64,000 nt of DNA from G963674665 sp964609625 (lineage in GTDB: Bacteria > Desulfobacterota > Desulfovibrionia > Desulfovibrionales > Desulfovibrionaceae). The notes under the pieces were generated by a model. That model made no database searches. It worked only from the letters and a program-made list of their open reading frames with translations, and was not told where the DNA came from. A program made the translations under genes and the position numbers. The DNA lies in the NCBI GenBank assembly GCA_964609625.1, contig CAZSRS010000016.1:25074-89073 (forward strand), read 5' to 3'. Shown one piece after another: positions 33,516-42,772 of this stretch. Each line of letters opens with the position of its first letter. The first letter of the stretch is position 1.

Positions 33516-35063
33516 TCAGCGGGTTTTGAAATGGCGTAGCACGGCCGGTCTGTCGATCTTGCCGTTCTGGTTCATGGGCAGGGATTCCATCACTTCCACC
33601 ATGTCCGGGAGCATGTAGTCCGGGATGACCTGCCCCAGGGCGTTCAGCACGTGGTTACATTCGAGGCAGGAGCCCTGCACCGCGGCCATGATCCGCCCCG
33701 CCCTGTCCTCCGCGGGCAAAAAGACCACGGCGGCCCTGGCCACGCCTGGCAGGCAGCAGAGGGCGTTCTCGATCTCCTCGAGTTCGATGCGGTAGCCCAT
33801 GCGCTTGACCTGGTTGTCGGTGCGCCCCAGTATCCAGATCGTGCCGTCTTCCGGCGCCACGCGCACCAGATCGCCGGTCCTGTACATGGGCTCGCGGTAA
33901 TCGGAATTACAGGGGTTGGTGCAGAAGGCAGCCCTGGTGCGCTCGGGGTCGTTGTAATACCCCAGACCTACCTGGGGGCCGAGCAGGCAAAGTTCGCCCA
34001 CTTCCCCCTGCGGGGCGGGCCGTCCCTGGTCGTCGAGCACGAGGAAGTCGAAATTCGGGATCAATCGCCCCAAGGGGGGGTAGCCCTTGAGATTCACGAA
34101 ATCGTCGGCGCTCAATCGATAGGTGGAGCAGATGCAGGTACACTCCGTGGGGCCGTAGACATTGTGGAATTCGGCCTCGGGGTAGGTGTCGAAGAGGAGC
34201 TTGAGCTTGGCCAGTGGGTAGCCCTCGCCGCCGAAGATGAAGCGCCGGACGGAGCGGAAGGTTTTGGTCGAAAAGGCGCGGATGGTCTGCAGGTAGATGA
34301 GCATGGAGGGCACGGAAAACCAGGAACTGCACTGCAGGGTGTCGATCTTGCGCACCAGGTCGCCTGGGGACAGGGTCTCCTCCCTGGTGAAGGGTACCAG
34401 GGCCGCGCCGGAAAACAGGCTGGAATAGATGTCGAAGACCGAGTTGTCGAAATAGATGGGATTGACGTTGGTCAGCCGTTCGCCAGGGCCGAAGCCGTAA
34501 GTCTCCACACTCCAGTCGACGAGGTTGAGCACGTTGGCATGGGTCATAACCGCGCCCTTGGGAAAACCCGTGGAGCCGGAGGTGAACATAACGTAGGCCG
34601 GGGTGTTGCCCACGATGTGACTGGAGTCCACGGGAGTGTCCGGAAGCTCCGCGGATTCACGCTCCAACTGCTGGAGTTGCAGCAGGGGGCGGTCCACGCA
34701 GCCCGCGAGCCCAGCCACGGCGTCGTCCTCTCCGGCGGGCAACAGCAAGGCCGGCTTGCAGCGTTCCACGATCTTTTGCAGCCGACTGACAGGACTTTCC
34801 GGGTCCAGGAAGACGTAGGGAGCGCCGATCTTCAGACAGGCCAGCAGGGCGGCATAGGTTGCCGGGGTCTTGCGGCCGCCGATGCAGACTACGTCGCGTG
34901 GCCGCACGCCGCGTTGCAGCAGGCCGCGGGCGAACCTGTCGGCCATGCGCTCGAGCCGCGCATAGGTCACGACCTCGTCAGGAGAGAACAGCAGGGCCGG
35001 GGCCTCTGGATTGCGAGAAACCACCTCCCTGAACAGCTGCGGCAGGTTGTACACGTAGCTCAA
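33516..35063 (-). CDS. AMP-forming acyl/aminoacyl ligase, DltA/NRPS A-domain type
   Basis: A 515-residue adenylate-forming enzyme. NRPS-style core motifs are present: YVMFTSGSTGFPKGAVMTH (A3), NVYGPTE (A5), YRTGDLV (A7), NQVKRMGYRIELEEIE (A8) and NQNGKID (A10 lysine). It would activate an amino or other carboxylic acid and load it on the acyl carrier protein encoded two genes upstream. Its start overlaps the SDR stop by four bases (ATGA). The binding-pocket residues are not assigned to a substrate here. Confidence 0.93.
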   Translation of the reverse strand: MSYVYNLPQLFREVVSRNPEAPALLFSPDEVVTYARLERMADRFARGLLQRGVRPRDVVCIGGRKTPATYAALLACLKIGAPYVFLDPESPVSRLQKIVERCKPALLLPAGEDDAVAGLAGCVDRPLLQLQQLERESAELPDTPVDSSHIVGNTPAYVMFTSGSTGFPKGAVMTHANVLNLVDWSVETYGFGPGERLTNVNPIYFDNSVFDIYSSLFSGAALVPFTREETLSPGDLVRKIDTLQCSSWFSVPSMLIYLQTIRAFSTKTFRSVRRFIFGGEGYPLAKLKLLFDTYPEAEFHNVYGPTECTCICSTYRLSADDFVNLKGYPPLGRLIPNFDFLVLDDQGRPAPQGEVGELCLLGPQVGLGYYNDPERTRAAFCTNPCNSDYREPMYRTGDLVRVAPEDGTIWILGRTDNQVKRMGYRIELEEIENALCCLPGVARAAVVFLPAEDRAGRIMAAVQGSCLECNHVLNALGQVIPDYMLPDMVEVMESLPMNQNGKIDRPAVLRHFKTR

Positions 35064-35806
35064 AACACCAGCCCTCCGTCCAGGGACAGCACCTTGCCGT
35101 TGAAAAAGCCGTTGGTCAGGCAGAACAGCACGCCGTCCACTATCTCTTCGCTCTTGCCCAGTCGCCGCAGGGGCACTTCCGAGACAATTGTCTCCAGGGC
35201 CTTTTCCGGCATCACCGCATGGGTGGAGGAGGTATCGGAGTAGCCCGGGGCCACGCAGGTAACCCGGATGCCGAGCATGCCCAGTTCATGCGCCCAGGTC
35301 TTGGTCAGTGCCTCCACCGCGGCCTTGGAGGCGGCGTAGGCCGACTGCCCTGGATTGCCCTGGGCCGAGATGGAGGAGATGTTGACGATGACCCCCCGCG
35401 TGCGTTTGGAGAGCATCTTCTCCACCACGGCGGCGGTGAGCATGAACACGGCGTCCAGGTTCACTGCCATGACCCTGCGCCAGGTCTCCGGGGAGTGGCG
35501 TACCAGGCCTCCAGGGCCGAACTTCACCAGGGGCTCGTTGTAGAGGATGCCCGCGTTGTTCACCAGGGCGTCGATGCGCCCGTGCTTCCCGAAGAATTCC
35601 TCGACACAGGTGTTGATGGACTCCTGGGAGCAGAGGTCACAGGCATGGGCCGAAACCCTGTCCTGGTCGGCCAGTGCCTCCAGGCCCTGACGATCGATGT
35701 CGAAAACGCCCACCTGGGCGCCTTCCGCCGTCAACCGTTGCACAAGGGGGTTGCCGAAGCCGCCGCAACCGCCGGTGACGATGACAGTCTTGTCCTGTAG
35801 TTTCAT
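35060..35806 (-). CDS. Short-chain dehydrogenase/reductase, FabG-like
   Basis: A 248-residue NAD(P)-dependent oxidoreductase with cofactor motif TGGCGGFG, structural NNAG, and catalytic Ser, Tyr and Lys in SSISAQGNPGQSAYAASKAA. The short SDR length and placement between an acyl carrier protein and an adenylating ligase suggest it reduces a carrier-bound beta-keto acyl group or oxidises a sugar hydroxyl. Overlaps the ligase start by four bases. Confidence 0.92.
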   Translation of the reverse strand: MKLQDKTVIVTGGCGGFGNPLVQRLTAEGAQVGVFDIDRQGLEALADQDRVSAHACDLCSQESINTCVEEFFGKHGRIDALVNNAGILYNEPLVKFGPGGLVRHSPETWRRVMAVNLDAVFMLTAAVVEKMLSKRTRGVIVNISSISAQGNPGQSAYAASKAAVEALTKTWAHELGMLGIRVTCVAPGYSDTSSTHAVMPEKALETIVSEVPLRRLGKSEEIVDGVLFCLTNGFFNGKVLSLDGGLVF

Positions 35807-35848
35807 GTGCCGCCCCCCTGTCTGGCGATGGTTCGGGCAAAGCGCCCG

Positions 35849-36088
35849 TTATCCCTGCTTGCCGTCCAGCGCGGCAAGGGTGCTGCGCACGGTCTTCACG
35901 TCCAGCATGACGGCGATCTGGTCAAAGGAGAATTGCACGCCGTAGGTGTTCTCCAGGGATACGATGAGTTCCATGTGCCGTAGGGAGTCCCAGCCCGGAA
36001 CGTTCTTGAATTCCGTGGTGTCGTCGATGTCCACGGCAGGGATGCGCAGCACCTTGCCGAGGAGTTCGTTGAGGTTCGCTTCGCTCAT
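35849..36088 (-). CDS. Acyl carrier protein (dedicated)
   Basis: A 79-residue four-helix carrier with the phosphopantetheine attachment motif GWDSLRHMEL, where serine receives the prosthetic group. It differs from a fatty-acid ACP in the sequence around the site (DSLRHM in place of DSLD) and lies inside a glycan operon, so it probably carries the acyl or aminoacyl group activated by the ligase at 33516-35063. AAAGGTCAGGT precedes the ATG. Confidence 0.93.
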   Translation of the reverse strand: MSEANLNELLGKVLRIPAVDIDDTTEFKNVPGWDSLRHMELIVSLENTYGVQFSFDQIAVMLDVKTVRSTLAALDGKQG

Positions 36089-36196
36089 ACCTGACCTTTT
36101 GCAGTGTTGTTGTATCGGATCATGGGAACACTCCCTTGCCTGTATTGCTTCTGCGCTCTTTGCCTGTTCCCTGTCGTGGCGAGGCGGAGGAACGCC

Positions 36197-37339
36197 TCAT
36201 CTGGTGACGATGTTGTCCCAGCGCACGCAGGGTAGCTGGTTTTTCTCCAACATGAGCGCCATGTCCGCCTGGTTGAAGGGGTTGACCCCCAGCACCACCA
36301 CCAGGTCCGCGTTCCTGTCCAGTGTACTGAAGTCCTTGACCGGCTTGCCGAGGAATTCGCCGCTGCCGTTGTGGATGGTGCAGTAGTCCACCCGTTTCCA
36401 ATAGTTGGGGCAATAGGCTGCCAGCAGCCAGGACCAACTGCTGGTCCCGAAATTGGCCACCAGGGTATGCCCGGCCACGGAGGCGGTCAAGTGTTCGTCG
36501 CAGGTCACGTAGCTCTGGATATAGGCCCGACGCCTGGTAAAAAAGTCTTCCGGCGGGGCGGCGGGCCAGTCGTCCGTGGGAAAACGGGACAGGGCACGCC
36601 CCAGCACGATGAGTTGCTTATCCCGTAGGCTGTTCACCCCGGGCGCCTGTTTCCAGCACAGCACCTCCAGCCCCACGGATCGGCCCAGCCGGGATAGGTT
36701 CTGCGGTGTGAAGGAGAAGTTCTGGTCGCTGAACATGATTTCGGCGTTGGGGTGCGTGGCGTCGGGGCAGGTGACCACCAGGCAGCCCTCGGGGGTGAGG
36801 CAGGAGGCCAGCTTGCCCAGGAACTCCACGGGATCCAGGACATGCTCTATGACATTGGTGGAGTAGACCAGGTCATAGGTCCTGCCCGGATTCCAGGCCG
36901 CGTCGATCCGGCCTGTGGTCACATCGAATCCCATGCCGCGCGCCGCCGCGCTGTTATCCTCGGATGGTTCAACCCCGTGCATGATCGCGTCGGGATAGAC
37001 CTCGCGGAGCACACGCAGCATCCACCCCCTGCCACAACCGGCATCCAGGACGGAGCGCGGTGTGAATCCCGGCAGGGCGCTATGGATCCATTGGGCCATG
37101 GCAAGATAGCGGGGGCGGTCGTACTGTTCCGCCCCAGGGCGGGAATAAAAACTGTATTCCTTCTCGTAAAAGGTGGTCTCTCCAAGCAGCCTGGTGTTCA
37201 CGCGTCGCACCAGGCTGCATTGCATGCACTGGGCCTTTGACAGCGGCTCAAGAATGATCCGCCCCGTGGTGGTCATGGAGTGGCCGTAGGGAGAGGGCAG
37301 ATTCCTGAACTCCGAGGAGCCGCACACAATGCAGTTCAT
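36197..37339 (-). CDS. SAM-dependent methyltransferase with N-terminal zinc-finger-like motif
   Basis: A 380-residue protein. The N-terminus has CIVCG and CMQCSLVRR, a four-cysteine zinc-binding motif as in sugar C-methyltransferases (TylC3/CloU type). The central Rossmann domain has VLDAGCGRGWMLRVLRE and VYSTNVIEHVLDPVEFLGKL. The C-terminal third (VANFGTSSWSWLLAAYCPNY) resembles the Rossmann-like tail of the C-methyltransferase family. The ATG at 37339 gives the zinc motif directly and has AAGG upstream. Methylation of a deoxysugar is plausible; the 108-bp gap to the ACP gene shows no terminator. Confidence 0.9.
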   Translation of the reverse strand: MNCIVCGSSEFRNLPSPYGHSMTTTGRIILEPLSKAQCMQCSLVRRVNTRLLGETTFYEKEYSFYSRPGAEQYDRPRYLAMAQWIHSALPGFTPRSVLDAGCGRGWMLRVLREVYPDAIMHGVEPSEDNSAAARGMGFDVTTGRIDAAWNPGRTYDLVYSTNVIEHVLDPVEFLGKLASCLTPEGCLVVTCPDATHPNAEIMFSDQNFSFTPQNLSRLGRSVGLEVLCWKQAPGVNSLRDKQLIVLGRALSRFPTDDWPAAPPEDFFTRRRAYIQSYVTCDEHLTASVAGHTLVANFGTSSWSWLLAAYCPNYWKRVDYCTIHNGSGEFLGKPVKDFSTLDRNADLVVVLGVNPFNQADMALMLEKNQLPCVRWDNIVTR

Positions 37340-37363
37340 TGCGGATACCTTTTCGAACAACAG

Positions 37364-38332
37364 CTAAGCCTCGTTGGATGGTTTCCTGACGGTTTCCTGG
37401 ATCACGAATCGCGGCCGCCCCTTCACTTGGTCGAAGATCTTGGCGATGTACAGCGCGCTGATCCCGATGACCGTGATGGTCACGCCGCAGCAGAAGATCA
37501 CCGCTGTGATCAGACTTGGCCAGCCCACGGCATTGGACCCGAAGAACAGGGCGCGGAAGATGATGAACAGCCCGTAGAGGCCGGAGAGCACGCTGAAGCA
37601 ACAACCGAAGAGGATGGAAATGTAGAGCGGCCTTTCGCTGAAAGAGATGATGCCGTTGAGCGCGTGGCCCAGGGACTTCAGGAAGCTGTACGAACTCTCG
37701 CCGGCAAAGCGCTCCTTGTGCTCTATCTCCACGAAGTCGCATTCGAAGCCCAGCCAACTGAGGATGGCCGCGTAAGGCTTGTGCATGTCGCCGACCTGGA
37801 GGTACGCATCGGCGACCTTTCGGGAAATCAGGGAGAACGTGCCCACGGAGCGGTCGTAGATCTTCGCGCCCTTGGGCAGCAGCAGCGAGAACACCAGCTT
37901 GAAGAGCAAGGCGCTCAGGTTCTTGGTCGCGGAATGCCGACGCGAGGTCTTGCGGGTGAAGACCACGTCAACCCCTTGCAGGGCCTTGTCCAAAAGGTCC
38001 TTGATATATGCGGGGTCCTCCTGGAGGTCGCAGTCCAGGACCACGAGGTAGTCGCCGCTGCTCTCGGCAATGCCGGCCTCGATGGCCGCGTGCTGTCCGA
38101 AATTCCGGCTCAGACGCACTCCCTTGACATGGGGATCCCAGGCGCAATTCTCCTTGATCCTGTCCCAGGATGCGTCTGGGCTGCCGTCGTTGACCAGGAT
38201 GATCTCGTAATCCCGGACAGCCGGGATGTCGCGCGCGGATTCGCCAACGCGCCGGACCAGTTCGTCAACGATGGCCTCTGCCCGGTACACGGGGCTGATG
38301 ACCGAGAGCATGACCCCGGAGCCCTGCCTCAT
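37364..38332 (-). CDS. Family 2 glycosyltransferase, membrane-anchored (undecaprenyl/dolichyl type)
   Basis: A 322-residue GT2 enzyme like GtrB/ArnC/DPM1. SVISPVYRAEAIVDELV opens the domain, VLDCDLQEDP contains the metal-binding acidic motif, and two C-terminal helices (about 233-260 and 268-295) anchor it. Enzymes of this type transfer a sugar to a polyprenyl phosphate at the inner membrane. Its ATG overlaps the stop of the upstream methyltransferase by four bases. Confidence 0.92.
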   Translation of the reverse strand: MRQGSGVMLSVISPVYRAEAIVDELVRRVGESARDIPAVRDYEIILVNDGSPDASWDRIKENCAWDPHVKGVRLSRNFGQHAAIEAGIAESSGDYLVVLDCDLQEDPAYIKDLLDKALQGVDVVFTRKTSRRHSATKNLSALLFKLVFSLLLPKGAKIYDRSVGTFSLISRKVADAYLQVGDMHKPYAAILSWLGFECDFVEIEHKERFAGESSYSFLKSLGHALNGIISFSERPLYISILFGCCFSVLSGLYGLFIIFRALFFGSNAVGWPSLITAVIFCCGVTITVIGISALYIAKIFDQVKGRPRFVIQETVRKPSNEA

Positions 38333-38988
38333 GCCCGCTCTCCCTTGCGCACCAGGAGGGTGAATTCGTAGAGCTGATAGTCGTGGAGCAGGGCCACCTT
38401 GCGTGAAAAACGTTGCATGCAGTAGTCGAAGATGAATCCAGGGTCAGCGTACCACAGATGGGGGCGCATGAATGGCGGGTCCGAATACGCCGTGAGCATG
38501 TTACAGGCAAAACCCTTGACGCTGGCCTTGTCCATCGCTTGTAGGGTCTCCAACACGTAGTCCAGCCATTGGGAGGCTGGAATGTTCTGCTTGACGTTGA
38601 AGATGCCGCTGGCAATGGTGTAATCGGCCCGTTGTAACTCGCAGCCACGGATGAACTGCGGGGGGCACTCCGCAAGCCTGTCCTGCCAGAGCTCCCGCGC
38701 GGCCAGGATCATGTCCTGGGAAATGTCATACCCCACATAGCGCACCGGGTGTCCCACGGCCCGCAGATAGTCGAGAAACGCGCCATAACCGCAGCCCAGG
38801 TCGTTGACGGAGTAGTCCTGCTCGCCGGGTTCCACCACGCGGTGCAGTTGCGCGAAACGCACGAACTGCGATTCCTCGCCGTTCCAGTCCACACCGCGCG
38901 GGGTCGGGCCGTGCGCCTGGATCTTCTCGGAATAGTAGCGGTCGACGTGACCCAGGATGTTGGAATGAGGATTGTTCTTCGTGGGCAT
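38329..38988 (-). CDS. SAM-dependent methyltransferase (class I)
   Basis: A 219-residue methyltransferase with the SAM-binding motif VNDLGCGYGAFLDYLRA and a following acidic VGYDISQDMI. It is the first gene of the second glycan block, about 125 bases from a good promoter. A substrate in the glycan or lipid-linked sugar is inferred from context. It overlaps the downstream GT2 gene (ATGA). Confidence 0.9.
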   Translation of the reverse strand: MPTKNNPHSNILGHVDRYYSEKIQAHGPTPRGVDWNGEESQFVRFAQLHRVVEPGEQDYSVNDLGCGYGAFLDYLRAVGHPVRYVGYDISQDMILAARELWQDRLAECPPQFIRGCELQRADYTIASGIFNVKQNIPASQWLDYVLETLQAMDKASVKGFACNMLTAYSDPPFMRPHLWYADPGFIFDYCMQRFSRKVALLHDYQLYEFTLLVRKGERA

Positions 38989-39112
38989 GCGGGACGCTTT
39001 CAGGGAGGTTGCAGGTGAATGCCGCCTTTATCCGACGCCGGCGATGTACTTCAATACCCGGGACAGCGCAAGATGCAGCGGCTTTTAGGCGCCCTGGGCA
39101 ACGTGGAACGCG

Positions 39113-39141
39113 ACTCTATTTTCCGTGGTGCAGGATGTCAA
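39113..39141 (-). promoter_or_regulatory. Probable sigma-70 promoter of the second glycan block
   Basis: On the minus strand TTGACA, 17 bases, TAGAGT, in the 222-bp gap between wbqC and the methyltransferase gene. It splits the minus-strand glycan region into two transcription units. No other feature is seen in this gap. Confidence 0.6.
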
Positions 39142-39210
39142 CACCACCTCTGTCAAGCCGCGGCCCTGAAAACCTTGTCCAAGAGGCAGATTGTGAACCA
39201 CTGCCAGCAA

Positions 39211-39933
39211 TCAGCCAAGAGCCGCGCGTACCTCGCCACCATTACGGAGCACCATGTCGCGGGCACCTTCCACGCCCAGGCAGAGCAGCGGATCGATGAC
39301 GCTCACGGAATGCTCGAAGGGTGGATGCACCTGTGGGTATTCCGGATACTCGTAGCGCATCCAAGCCACGGCGATATTCCGGGCGGTGAAGCGCTCCACG
39401 TCGAGATAGCCTTGGGCCGCTGGTCCCGAGATGTATAGATCGGCTCCGGCAGCTTGACAGAGTTCCAGGAGACGCTGCGAGGGGTCCGTGGCCGTGATCC
39501 CGTAGCCCATGGACCAAGTCACCCTGGTCTCGATGCCCAGTAGTTTGCACAGGCCGGTAATGAAGCAGTGGTTGATATCGCTGAGATGCGTCGCGTCGGC
39601 GCAAGCAGCGTACATGGTCTCCAACTGCGGAAAGATATCGTGGAAGTGCGCGGCCTTGGCGTAGTTGTGCCGGATGGCGGCCAGGTGCTTGCGCGCCCAG
39701 TCGGAACCGTCCACCTCTGTCTCGTGGATCAGCTGGTCGTACTTGTTTTTGACCTTCACCGGGATGGTCAGCCAGCTCACGCCCTGTGGCGTCTTGATCT
39801 TGTTGCGGTTGCGCCAGTCGCGCCGGGTGTACTGGCAGTCGTCGTAGAGGATGAACTCGTCCACGGCGTTGATCATATCGAAATATCCCTTCCAGGGGAT
39901 ATAGTTGGATTGGACGATGGCGACGGCTTTCAT
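39211..39933 (-). CDS. WbqC-family protein
   Basis: A 240-residue member of the WbqC family found in O-antigen and amino-sugar clusters. The N-terminus KAVAIVQSNYIPWKGYFDMI and the following VDEFILYDDCQYTRRDWRNR are strongly characteristic. Biochemical function of the family is not firmly known to me; proximity to WecE-type aminotransferases suggests N-modification of the new amino sugar. The ATG overlaps the stop of the membrane glycosyltransferase gene (ATGA). Confidence 0.92.
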   Translation of the reverse strand: MKAVAIVQSNYIPWKGYFDMINAVDEFILYDDCQYTRRDWRNRNKIKTPQGVSWLTIPVKVKNKYDQLIHETEVDGSDWARKHLAAIRHNYAKAAHFHDIFPQLETMYAACADATHLSDINHCFITGLCKLLGIETRVTWSMGYGITATDPSQRLLELCQAAGADLYISGPAAQGYLDVERFTARNIAVAWMRYEYPEYPQVHPPFEHSVSVIDPLLCLGVEGARDMVLRNGGEVRAALG

Positions 39934-41510
39934 TGTTTTGGCGTTGGGCTGACGTAGAGTTTCAAGACCGGATTGTCGAGGAATTCGGGCACGGGGGTGA
40001 AGTTCTCCTTGAAGTATTGGTGGAGCAAGGGATGGGTGTTCGCGAAGAGCAGGTCTTCGCGGCCGTCCACGGCGATGTCCTGCAGGAGTACAAAGGCGGG
40101 GCGCGCCACCTGCATGCGCAGGATCTCCCTGCGCTGGAAGGCCTCGTTCCTGGGCCAGAGGGCGCAGAGTTCCCACAGCGGTGACTTGCGGTCGAACATG
40201 GCATAGGTGGTGGGCCAGAAGGGCAACACCACAAAGGGGCGGCCGTCAGGGGCGTAGGCATGCACCACCCGTTGCAACAGTTCGATCTCTTCGGCGTGGC
40301 GGGGCCGCACGGCCAGGGTGTCGCTGCCGGCCTGAACCTCCACGCACTGCCCCCCGAGACATTTCCAGCCAGGTTGTGTGGGGAACATCACCAACAGGCT
40401 TGTGAGGCAGAGCATGACTGCCAGGGGATAGCCGAAGCGAGTCTTGCCGCGTCCAGCCAGCACAAAGCAGCCGATGAGCAGCGGAAACACGCCCAGGGCC
40501 AGGTGAGGTATGTCGGCACGGGAAAAGGCATAGTGTGCGTAGGGCAGGGCCAGGAATACCGCCGCTGCCAGTGCGGAGGGTGTGGAGCGCCCTCCGAGGC
40601 GTCGCCAGCCGACCCAGGGGATGCCGATGAGCGGGAAGGCGAGCAGAGCCATGAAATACACCCCGGCAAAGACACGGCGCAGATAATCCACCGTGGTGTA
40701 TGTATCCGTGGGTACGGTCCAAGGCCAGGGTATGGGCAGGGTCAGGTTGGTGGTGTTGATCTCCGCGAGGAAAAGGATGCTCTCCCAGAAGGGTTGGACG
40801 AACTCCGGCACCAGAGCGAGCATGGCCAGCATGGGCAGGTAGCCCAGAAGCACTCCCAGGGACCAGAGCACTCCCCCTCGGAGCAACCCCGGCCCTGGGC
40901 CGGACGAGTTCCAGGGTCTGATGGCCAGCCAGACGAGAACTCCGAGGCTGCTCATGACGCCGTAGACGCCGTGGTTGCGTCCGAAAAAGGCGGCCAGGCC
41001 TACCACGATGCCGGCCAGCAGATACCGCCGCGCCGTGGGGTTCTGGATCAGGAACGCCATGGCCCCGACCAGCGCGATGGACACGACGATGTCGAAGTAG
41101 TTGTGTCTGGGGAACATCCAGACCAGCAGCGTGACCAGGGCCATGAGCGCCAAGGGTGGCCGCGGGCCGCGGGCATGCCGCAGCACCAGGAGCATGGCGA
41201 TGCATAGCCCCAGGGCCTGGAAGGCGGCCGCGGCTGCCCGCTGGGCCAGGATGCCGTTGTCTCCCAGTAGGCGCATGATCGCCGCCGACCAATAATAACG
41301 CCCTGGATCGTAGGACATGAAGTCCCGGATGGGCACCTCGCCCAGCATGACCCGTTGCGCCCCGTACCAGAGAAAGCCCTCGTCGGCCAGGTCGAAGCCC
41401 TTGTGCCCCTGCCAGAGAAACAGGGCGACCACGCCGGTCACGGCAAGCAACAGGACCTGGAGAAGCAGGGCGCGGTCATCTTTCTGGGGTATGGGATCGG
41501 CCATCGGCAT
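39930..41510 (-). CDS. Polytopic membrane protein, GT-C (family 39/83-like) glycosyltransferase
   Basis: A 526-residue integral membrane protein with about ten hydrophobic helices and a hydrophilic C-terminal domain from about 380. The first external loop has GHKGFDLADEGFLWYGAQRV and DFMSYDPGRYYW, acidic motifs like those of lipid-linked-sugar-dependent GT-C enzymes. It may add a sugar on the periplasmic side. The start is ATG 41510 or 41504, without a clear ribosome site. The 125-bp gap to wecE shows no promoter I trust, so the genes probably share a transcript. Confidence 0.82.
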   Translation of the reverse strand: MPMADPIPQKDDRALLLQVLLLAVTGVVALFLWQGHKGFDLADEGFLWYGAQRVMLGEVPIRDFMSYDPGRYYWSAAIMRLLGDNGILAQRAAAAAFQALGLCIAMLLVLRHARGPRPPLALMALVTLLVWMFPRHNYFDIVVSIALVGAMAFLIQNPTARRYLLAGIVVGLAAFFGRNHGVYGVMSSLGVLVWLAIRPWNSSGPGPGLLRGGVLWSLGVLLGYLPMLAMLALVPEFVQPFWESILFLAEINTTNLTLPIPWPWTVPTDTYTTVDYLRRVFAGVYFMALLAFPLIGIPWVGWRRLGGRSTPSALAAAVFLALPYAHYAFSRADIPHLALGVFPLLIGCFVLAGRGKTRFGYPLAVMLCLTSLLVMFPTQPGWKCLGGQCVEVQAGSDTLAVRPRHAEEIELLQRVVHAYAPDGRPFVVLPFWPTTYAMFDRKSPLWELCALWPRNEAFQRREILRMQVARPAFVLLQDIAVDGREDLLFANTHPLLHQYFKENFTPVPEFLDNPVLKLYVSPTPKQ

Positions 41511-41635
41511 GGGGGAAATGATCTTTGGTAGAGGTGAAAGTGTTGGTTGAAGTCTGTCCGTATCGAACTGGACTTGCTAGCCCAAGCCGGGGATGAGCGC
41601 AAGTATTCCTTCTGCCGCTGCAAGATGTTGTTCCG

Positions 41636-42772
41636 TCAAACTCGGGCGTAGAAATCGTGGATCGCACCGACCACCGCGTCGGCGTCTTCAGGTGCCATCT
41701 CATAGTATAACGGCAGGCGCAGCAGCCTGTCGCTGATGTCGTCGGTGACAGTCATAGCACCGTGGGTCCGGCATATCTTCCTGCCCATGACCGAAGAGTG
41801 CAGAGGCACGTAGTGGAACACGCCGGAGATTTTCCGCTGCCTGAGGAAAGCGATGAGTCGGGTGCGCTCCTCCAGAGAGCCGGTGACGATGTACATGATA
41901 TGGCCGTTGCAGGTGCCCTGGGACTCTGGGGCCCGCAGGCGGATGTGGCCCTTATGCTCCAGGGGGCGCAACCGCTCGGTGTAATGATCCAGCAGCCGGC
42001 ACCTGGCCGCGATGATGGTCTCCGCCATCTCCAATTGGGCGTAGAGGAAGGCGGCGATGATGTCGCTGGGCAGGTAGGAGGAGCCGATGTCCACCCAGGT
42101 GTATTTGTCCACCTGCCCTCTGAAGAATTTTTTCCGGTTGGTGCCCTTTTCCCAGATGATCTCGGCGCGCTCCGTGAGTTCCGGGTCGTTGATCAGCAGG
42201 GCTCCGCCTTCGCCGCTGATGATGTTCTTGGTCTCGTGGAAACTCAGGCAACCCAGGTCGCCGATGCTGCCCAGATATTTCCCCTCGTGGGTGGAGAGCA
42301 ACCCCTGGGCCGCGTCTTCGATAACCCGTAGCCCTTTGTCACTGGCCAGGGAGCGGATGGCATTCATGTCGCAGGGAGAACCGGCATAGTGGACCGCGGC
42401 GATGGCCTTGGTACGGGGGGTCACGGCCTCGGCCACCAGGCGTTCGTCCATGTTCAGGGTGTCCTCGCGGATGTCCACGAACACGGGTATCCCCCCGCGC
42501 AGGGCAAAAGCGTTGGCCGTGGAGACAAAGGTGAAGGAAGGCATGATCACCTCGTCGCCGGGGCCGATGTCGCAGAGGATGGCGGCCATCTCCAGGGCCG
42601 CGGTGCAAGAGTGGGTGAGCAGGGCCTTTGGGACGTGCAGCGTCTGCTCCAGCCATTGTTGGCAGCGCCTGGTGAAGGGACCGTCGCCCGAGATGTGGGC
42701 GTTGGCGATGATGGCCTGGGAAATGTAGTAGAGTTCCTTGCCCGCGACATATGGTTTGTTGAAAGGGATCAT
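41636..42772 (-). CDS. wecE: dTDP-4-amino-4,6-dideoxyhexose transaminase, WecE/RffA type
   Basis: PLP-dependent sugar aminotransferase that converts dTDP-4-keto-6-deoxyglucose to the 4-amino sugar. The 378 residues start MIPFNKPYVAGKELYYI. THSCTAALEMAAIL is the cofactor phosphate loop, VIEDAAQGLLST the pyridine-binding aspartate and SFHETKNIISGEGG the catalytic lysine. The ATG at 42772 matches the family N-terminus and has AGAGG eight bases before. First recognised gene of the minus-strand glycan region. Confidence 0.94.
   Translation of the reverse strand: MIPFNKPYVAGKELYYISQAIIANAHISGDGPFTRRCQQWLEQTLHVPKALLTHSCTAALEMAAILCDIGPGDEVIMPSFTFVSTANAFALRGGIPVFVDIREDTLNMDERLVAEAVTPRTKAIAAVHYAGSPCDMNAIRSLASDKGLRVIEDAAQGLLSTHEGKYLGSIGDLGCLSFHETKNIISGEGGALLINDPELTERAEIIWEKGTNRKKFFRGQVDKYTWVDIGSSYLPSDIIAAFLYAQLEMAETIIAARCRLLDHYTERLRPLEHKGHIRLRAPESQGTCNGHIMYIVTGSLEERTRLIAFLRQRKISGVFHYVPLHSSVMGRKICRTHGAMTVTDDISDRLLRLPLYYEMAPEDADAVVGAIHDFYARV

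Noticed and set aside
33651..35243. 530-codon plus-strand frame opposite the adenylating ligase
   Set aside because: Gly/Val/His-rich shadow translation with no motif; the minus-strand ligase has complete core motifs.
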